Shown: piece after piece, positions 53,616-57,984 of the stretch
Layout: every line of letters begins with the position of its first letter
Numbering within the stretch: the stretch's first letter is position 1
Origin: Hyphomicrobiales bacterium
GTDB lineage: Bacteria > Pseudomonadota > Alphaproteobacteria > Rhizobiales > Rhizobiaceae
NCBI GenBank assembly: GCA_900469445.1
Contig: UBXM01000052.1
Coordinates: forward strand, 1 to 57,984
Reading direction: 5' to 3'
DNA: 57,984 nucleotides
The notes under the pieces: model-generated
Database searches by the model: none
The model's input: the letters and a program-made list of their open reading frames with translations, nothing else
What the model was told of the DNA's origin: nothing
Position numbers and translations under genes: made by a program

Positions 53616-53834
53616 GTGACATCCGAACCGATCAAGACGGGCGGCAAGGTCGAGCCGCTCAGGAAAGCCCGCCCCTGCCCGGAATGCGGCAAGCCCTCCT
53701 CGCGGGAAGACTATCCGTTCTGCTCCGAACGCTGCCGCACGCTCGATCTGTCGCGCTGGCTGAAAGGCTCCTACGCCATTCCGGTGGCGGATGACGAAAG
53801 CAAGGCGGATGATGATCAGGGCGGACGCGAGTAA
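53616..53834 (+). CDS. yacG: zinc-ribbon DNA gyrase inhibitor YacG
   Basis: A 72-residue protein with the four zinc cysteines of YacG (CPECGKPSSREDYPFCSERC), followed by RTLDLSRWLKGSYAIPV and an acidic tail. YacG binds GyrB and blocks DNA binding. The start is a GTG with AAGGAG about 9 bases upstream. Confidence 0.93.
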   Translation: MTSEPIKTGGKVEPLRKARPCPECGKPSSREDYPFCSERCRTLDLSRWLKGSYAIPVADDESKADDDQGGRE

Positions 53835-54359
53835 CCGCGCCCGCCGTCGAGACAGAGACAGCCCCGCCCATTTCTCTCCTTGCGGCAGCGGAACTTTTTC
53901 CTCCTGAGCCTTCGTCACCCTCTTTGATCGTCTGCGGGCCTTCCTAACTTACATCCTCGCAAAACACCGCCTGTATCCGCGACAGGCGGAAACATGGCCT
54001 GCGGACGAGAAAGCACCGCGATCTTCTCGGGTTCACTCGCGGTCGGTCGACCTCCTGTTGCCATCCACACCTCTCTTCTGAAACCGACAACGACATTTAA
54101 GGGAGGGCATGCTGCAATTCAGCCGCCCTGCTCCGCCCGATTTTGGCGTTTATCCACAACAGCAATGCTTCGCCGCCTCAGAAGGTCAGTGTTTCAAGAC
54201 TGATTTTGCAGGGAAATTCGGAATTTTCGCAAACCTGTCAAAAAAGTCGCGCAGGGTGCTGGACATGGCCGAACAAGATGTTATAACCCCGCTCGCTCCC
54301 GGGGGTTACATCCTCCGGACGGCCTTAAACGGCCGGCAGGCTTCACATAAGCCTCGGAT
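53835..54359. other. non-coding region before tRNA-Phe
   Basis: No supported gene is seen over 525 bp; short open frames have no recognisable product. The last 100 bases carry the tRNA promoter. A hairpin-like stretch with GGCC blocks (about 54318-54340) lies just upstream of the tRNA. Confidence 0.6.
54260..54287 (+). promoter_or_regulatory. probable tRNA-Phe promoter
   Basis: TGGACA (54260-54265), 16 bases, TATAAC (54282-54287), about 70 bases before the mature tRNA: a good match to a housekeeping-sigma promoter. Confidence 0.6.
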
Positions 54360-54435
54360 GCCCGGATAGCTCAGTTGGTAGAGCAGCGGATTGAAAATCC
54401 GCGTGTCGGTGGTTCAAATCCGCCTCCGGGCACCA
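54360..54435 (+). tRNA. tRNA-Phe (anticodon GAA)
   Basis: A full 76-nt cloverleaf: 7-bp acceptor stem GCCCGGA/TCCGGGC, anticodon stem GCGGA/TCCGC with loop TTGAAAA (anticodon GAA at 54393-54395), T stem GGTGG/CCGCC and an encoded CCA end (54433-54435). A tyrosine recombinase gene lies 512 bases downstream, so its 3' end is a likely attachment site. Confidence 0.98.
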
Positions 54436-54947
54436 TTTTTTCTTCGGAACAGATGTAGGCCTTCAGAATATCCTTCGACGGGCAGTTCCGGCCGCCTAAG
54501 GGACAATAAAGCGCGCCAAACACTCCCGGCCCGCTTCGAGCCTTCCCCCTAGCCGGAAATCCGTGGCGCCTGTGGTCTGTCCTCACCCATCACGCACATA
54601 CGATGCACTTTCCCTGCATGCCGCAGAAAATCTCCTATCGATTTTCATGAAGATTGGATGCACCCACAACAACTTCACCAACAACATATCGCACGACATT
54701 CGATTCCTACGCACTCCGAAAATGCGCGCCATCGAGAAAAATGGCAGACAAGGTGCCTGCCAATATGGCCGCCTCATATCGTCTCATTTCTAGGCCAAAT
54801 GATATCACAACTACCTGCAAATACTACATTATTTCCACAATCACCCATCTCATTCAATCTCAGCCCGTATCACCGAATATTGCGTCTTGTGGCGGGCTGA
54901 ATGGCGGGCTAGAGAAAGGTGCCTAAGGTTATTTGAGGACCGAAAAA
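54436..54947. other. lower-GC spacer between tRNA-Phe and the integrase gene
   Basis: No gene is seen. The composition (especially 54580-54880) is visibly more AT-rich than the flanking chromosome, fitting acquired DNA on the element side of the tRNA. A T-run directly follows the tRNA (54436-54441). GAGGA (54935-54939) is the integrase ribosome site. Confidence 0.6.
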
Positions 54948-56156
54948 ATGTTGAGCGACGCGAAGGCGCGGAAGATCAAGCCAAAAGACAAGCCGATTTC
55001 CGACGGGACGGTGCCGGGGCTTTACCTCGTCCCCACCGAAGCATCGGCCGGCACCGGAAAATGGATTCTGCGCTTCGTCTCGCCGGCGACCGGCAAGCGG
55101 AGGGAGATGGGGCTGGGCAGCTACCCGACCGTCTCCATCCGCGACGCCCGGCTCAGGGCTATAGAAGCGCGTGGAGCGATGGAGAACGGCAAGGACCCGC
55201 TCGACCTGCGGCGCGCGCAGGAGCGCGAAACAGCGCGCCTGGCTTCTGTACCGACCTTCGAAGTCGCCGCCCGGCAGCATCACGCCGATAAGGCGGAAGG
55301 TTTTCGCAATCCCAAGCACACCGAACAATGGATGACGTCACTCGAGCAGCACGTCTTTCCAAAAATCGGCAAGCGGATGGTCAACGACCTCACCCCTGCT
55401 GATTTCGCTGCGTGCCTCAAACCGATCTGGCTCAAGAAGGCGGAAACGGCAGCCCGCATCAAGCAGCGCTGCGATGCCGTGATGAACTGGGCGGCGGCTC
55501 ATGGCTTCATTCTAGCCAGCCCGGTCGGCGTCGTTGACAAGATACTGCCGAAGCAACCGGGCAAGCGCGAGCGCGTCGAGCACCAACCGGCCCTGCCTTG
55601 GCGAGAGCTGCCGATATTCATGTCGATGCTGCATGAGGGAGAGACTGTTTCACGATTGATGCTGGAGCTCCTTATCCTCACGGCCTGCCGCTCCGGCGAG
55701 CTGCGTCAGATGCAATGGGACGAGATCGATTTCTCTCACGCACTCTGGACGATCCCGGCCGCCCGCATGAAGGGCAAGGTCCTGCATCGTGTGCCGCTCG
55801 GGCCAAGGGCAATCGAAATCCTGGAGATACAGCTCGACAAGTCAAAGACCGGCGAAGGCCTAGTCTTTCCATCGCGTTCGCGCAAGCCGATGACCGACAT
55901 GGTGCTGACCAAATTCCTGCGCGACAAGAAGATCGAAAGCGACACCCCCCGCCGCCTCGCCACCGCCCACGGCTTCCGCTCCAGCTTCCGCGACTGGGCA
56001 TCGGAGAACGGCTATCCACGGGATCTGGCGGAGCGGGCGCTCGCGCACACGATCAAGAATGCGGTGGAGGCTGCATATCACCGTACGGATTTGCTAGAGC
56101 AGCGACGGGCGATGATGCTTGAGTGGGAGGGATACTGCTTAAACACAGAGGCATAG
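54948..56156 (+). CDS. int: tyrosine recombinase (P4-type integrase)
   Basis: A 402-residue phage/island integrase: an N-terminal DUF4102-type domain (DAKARKIKPKDKPISDGTVP, then LGSYPTVSIRDARL), a core-binding domain (about 100-195) and a catalytic domain with Arg248 (ACRSGELR), His341-Gly-Phe-Arg344, His367 and the nucleophile Tyr377 (AYHRTDLLEQRR). All active-site residues are present, so the enzyme looks intact. The ATG at 54948 has GAGGA eight bases upstream. It probably integrated at the tRNA-Phe 3' end. Confidence 0.93.
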   Translation: MLSDAKARKIKPKDKPISDGTVPGLYLVPTEASAGTGKWILRFVSPATGKRREMGLGSYPTVSIRDARLRAIEARGAMENGKDPLDLRRAQERETARLASVPTFEVAARQHHADKAEGFRNPKHTEQWMTSLEQHVFPKIGKRMVNDLTPADFAACLKPIWLKKAETAARIKQRCDAVMNWAAAHGFILASPVGVVDKILPKQPGKRERVEHQPALPWRELPIFMSMLHEGETVSRLMLELLILTACRSGELRQMQWDEIDFSHALWTIPAARMKGKVLHRVPLGPRAIEILEIQLDKSKTGEGLVFPSRSRKPMTDMVLTKFLRDKKIESDTPRRLATAHGFRSSFRDWASENGYPRDLAERALAHTIKNAVEAAYHRTDLLEQRRAMMLEWEGYCLNTEA

Positions 56157-56167
56157 AAAATCACGCG

Positions 56168-57070
56168 CTATCTCCGTCTTGCGAGGCTTCTGAGTTTTGC
56201 TTGAACCTGAAACACACGGCTAACTAGTGTGGCGCGCAATAACGCACCGACCGTTATCCTCCCTTGCAGGGCGAAACTGCTCGCGAGTAGGTATTCTCTT
56301 CGATATATGCCGTTCCTCGCAAAGTGGCAGATCGCGGGCGTCACAATCTTTCCATATTTTTCAAAAGAAAATGACCCAAACGCCTCATCCATTGCTATTT
56401 CACCCTTGATCCCGATCGGTGTTCGCATCAATCGCCCAGCGTCATCGTATAGAGGAAGCAATCCTAAGGTTGTTAACGCAAGAGCAAAAACGGGCTCGTC
56501 TCCGGGCTCTTTGCCATCAGATCGATCTAAGCCGAAATCCACTGCCCTTGCTGCGATTTGGCGGCTAGTACGGAACACAGATTTCGCCGCATCGCTGCGG
56601 TCAAAGTAGTACACGCCTCCATTGAACTTTGGGAGCAGCTCACCGCCGCATAGCTCAAGCGCGGCGCCGACATCTCTCACCCAACCATTCTCATCTCTCT
56701 CTCCAGATACAAGGTATTTCTCGCATACAGGGGTAAAAGGGTAGCGCTTAAGGTTGTCCAGCTCCTCATAAAAGGGGGCTCCGACCAAACAATCTGAGTC
56801 TATAAACAGAGTACGTTCAAAGGGAGAGTACTTGTCTATCCATAACTTTTGAAGAAAGCCTTTTCCGCGTTCAGCTTTGACGGCAACTAGCTCATCAAAA
56901 ACTCCGCGAGAGGGCTGAAGGTCCGTTACGAGCGCCACCTTTATCGCCGGCATATGGCGTTTAAGGGAAAAGGAGAGCGCTTCCGCCTGCCTCAGATATT
57001 TTTTATCGCCGAAAGCAAATGTTAGAACTCCAAACTCGCAACGCCACTTTATCTCCTCTTTTGAATTCAT
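56168..57070 (-). CDS. GT-A-fold glycosyltransferase (GT8-like) on the putative island
   Basis: A 300-residue protein with a nucleotide-sugar-binding start (FGVLTFAFGDKKYLRQAEAL), the metal-binding Asp91-Ser-Asp93 (FIDSDCLVG) and FNGGVYYFDRSDAAKSVF, which resembles the FNSG motif of GT8 enzymes. Donor and acceptor are unknown. The coding sequence is clearly less GC-rich than neighbouring genes, suggesting recent transfer. It is convergent with the integrase (11 bases apart) and lies near ugd, whose product supplies UDP-glucuronate. Confidence 0.75.
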   Translation of the reverse strand: MNSKEEIKWRCEFGVLTFAFGDKKYLRQAEALSFSLKRHMPAIKVALVTDLQPSRGVFDELVAVKAERGKGFLQKLWIDKYSPFERTLFIDSDCLVGAPFYEELDNLKRYPFTPVCEKYLVSGERDENGWVRDVGAALELCGGELLPKFNGGVYYFDRSDAAKSVFRTSRQIAARAVDFGLDRSDGKEPGDEPVFALALTTLGLLPLYDDAGRLMRTPIGIKGEIAMDEAFGSFSFEKYGKIVTPAICHFARNGIYRREYLLASSFALQGRITVGALLRATLVSRVFQVQAKLRSLARRR

Positions 57071-57400
57071 GCTTGTGGTAGCTCCAAAAGTTAACGGAAA
57101 GCCCCTGCTTCCTTAAGGCAATCGTACTTGTTTTTCTCACCCCGTCGATATCGGTAAAGTACGCCTGACCTCTTGCTCTTACCGATAATCTGAAACCGTG
57201 CCTTCGCTACCCCCTGCTTGTAAGAGGTATATACTATGGTACAGCGCAAGAGGTGCCTGTTTTTCAGATAGCGCTTTCCAAAACCTACAGTGGCGGCGAT
57301 TGATGATCGCTCAACTACCGACACGTTTAGCGTCAAAACCACTTGGCAATGAGGCGAGTGGGGTTTAGTCAAACGATGACAGTTTTTTTAAGGAATAACT
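57071..57400. other. intergenic region before ugd
   Basis: A lower-GC stretch without a convincing gene; one minus-strand frame (57091-57372) begins with TTG and lacks a ribosome site. The ugd ribosome site AAGGA lies at 57390-57394 after a run of seven T. Confidence 0.5.
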
Positions 57401-57984
57401 ATGCGCATTGTGATGGTTGGCTCGGGTTATGTCGGGCTTGTTTCTGGGGCATGTTTTGCTGATTTCGGTCACACCGTGATCTGCGTCGACAAGGCTGAAG
57501 AGAAGATCGAGGCTTTGAAGAAGGGCGTCATTCCGATCTTCGAACCGGGTCTCGATGCGCTGGTCGAAACCAACGTCAAGGCCGGCCGCCTGTCGTTCAC
57601 CACCGAACTGGCACCGGCTGTCGCCGAGGCCGATGTCGTCTTCATCGCCGTCGGTACGCCTTCCCGCCGTGGCGACGGTCATGCCGACCTCGGTTATGTC
57701 TATGCGGCTTCCAAAGAAATCGCCGAGGCGATGAAGGGCTTTACCGTTGTCGTCACCAAGTCGACCGTGCCGGTCGGCACCGGCGACGAGGTCGAGCGGA
57801 TTATTCGCGAAAGCAATCCGGACGCCGATTTCGCCGTGGTCTCGAACCCCGAATTCCTGCGCGAGGGTGCCGCGATCGAGGACTTCAAGCGGCCGGACCG
57901 TATCGTCGTCGGCATTTCCGACGAACGCGCCCGTCCCGTGATGAACGAGGTCTATCGGCCGCTCTATCTCAACCAGGCACCGAT
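57401..57984 (+). CDS. ugd: UDP-glucose 6-dehydrogenase, 5' part
   Basis: The first 194 residues of an enzyme of about 440, cut by the window end. The N-terminal NAD-binding motif GSGYVGLVSGACFADFG, the FIAVGTPSRRGDGHADLGYV segment and TKSTVPVGTGDEV with VSNPEFLREGAAIEDFKRPD are typical. It oxidises UDP-glucose to UDP-glucuronate for surface polysaccharides (rkpK/exo5-type role in rhizobia). The high GC content differs from the preceding element. Confidence 0.95.
   Translation, partial: MRIVMVGSGYVGLVSGACFADFGHTVICVDKAEEKIEALKKGVIPIFEPGLDALVETNVKAGRLSFTTELAPAVAEADVVFIAVGTPSRRGDGHADLGYVYAASKEIAEAMKGFTVVVTKSTVPVGTGDEVERIIRESNPDADFAVVSNPEFLREGAAIEDFKRPDRIVVGISDERARPVMNEVYRPLYLNQAP

Noticed and set aside
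57091..57372. 93-codon minus-strand frame before ugd
   Set aside because: Starts at TTG with no ribosome site, basic low-complexity composition, no family recognised; more likely non-coding island DNA, though a gene remnant cannot be excluded.
1..57984. CRISPR arrays, insertion sequences or rRNA genes
   Set aside because: No regularly spaced direct repeats, transposase genes with terminal repeats, or rRNA sequence were found.

Overview
The window is chromosomal DNA of a member of the Rhizobiaceae (Rhizobium/Agrobacterium/Sinorhizobium-like alphaproteobacterium). This follows from gene content and order: VisN/VisR regulators, the periplasmic motility proteins MotC and MotE, four adjacent flagellins, a che operon with two CheYs, CheS, CheD and CheT but no CheZ, and a BcsN-type cellulose locus. 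Coding density is high and most of the window is GC-rich.

Layout. (1) 190-5404, minus strand: a lytic transglycosylase, fliK (motD), motC, motB and a FliH-like gene. (2) 5599-10139, minus strand: four flagellin genes, three followed by clear hairpins. (3) 10529-13309, plus strand: a GT41 (O-GlcNAc-transferase-like) protein beside the flagellins and an unrecognised conserved protein. (4) 13806-19946, minus strand: fliP, fliL, flgH, motE, flgI, flgA, flgG, fliE, flgC, flgB, tightly coupled. (5) 20161-27941, plus strand: flgF, fliI, an unknown membrane protein, motA, fliM, fliN, fliG, flhB. (6) 27945-29441, minus strand: visR and visN, the master regulators. (7) 29736-39879, minus strand: the operon icpA-cheS-cheY1-cheA-cheW-cheR-cheB-cheY2-cheD-cheT-fliF. 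(8) 40254-48603: a TPR protein divergent from bcsN-bcsA-bcsB (cellulose synthesis). (9) 48608-53834: housekeeping genes (mpg, hisD, LMW-PTP, infA, maf, yacG and small conserved proteins). (10) 54360-57370: tRNA-Phe, a tRNA-targeting type of tyrosine recombinase and a lower-GC glycosyltransferase, probably a small integrated element. (11) 57401 to the end: start of a UDP-glucose 6-dehydrogenase gene.

Together the first 40 kb encode export apparatus, basal body, motor, filament, chemosensory control and master regulators of one motility regulon; the cellulose locus is a surface-attachment function beside it. The most useful new observation is a composite motif (GCATGAAGC, 12-13 nt, CCGG, 6-8 nt, CCGG) upstream of all four flagellin genes and of the che operon, but not seen upstream of the mot or basal-body operons. 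It is a candidate regulatory signature for the late (flagellin plus chemotaxis) class of genes. Other points are a soluble chemoreceptor with a protoglobin-like domain that seems to lack the haem-ligating histidine, an OGT-like enzyme as candidate flagellin glycosyltransferase, two copies of a rhizobial-type palindromic intergenic repeat, and a cellulose locus without bcsZ or a bcsC barrel. No wholly new multi-gene system was evident.
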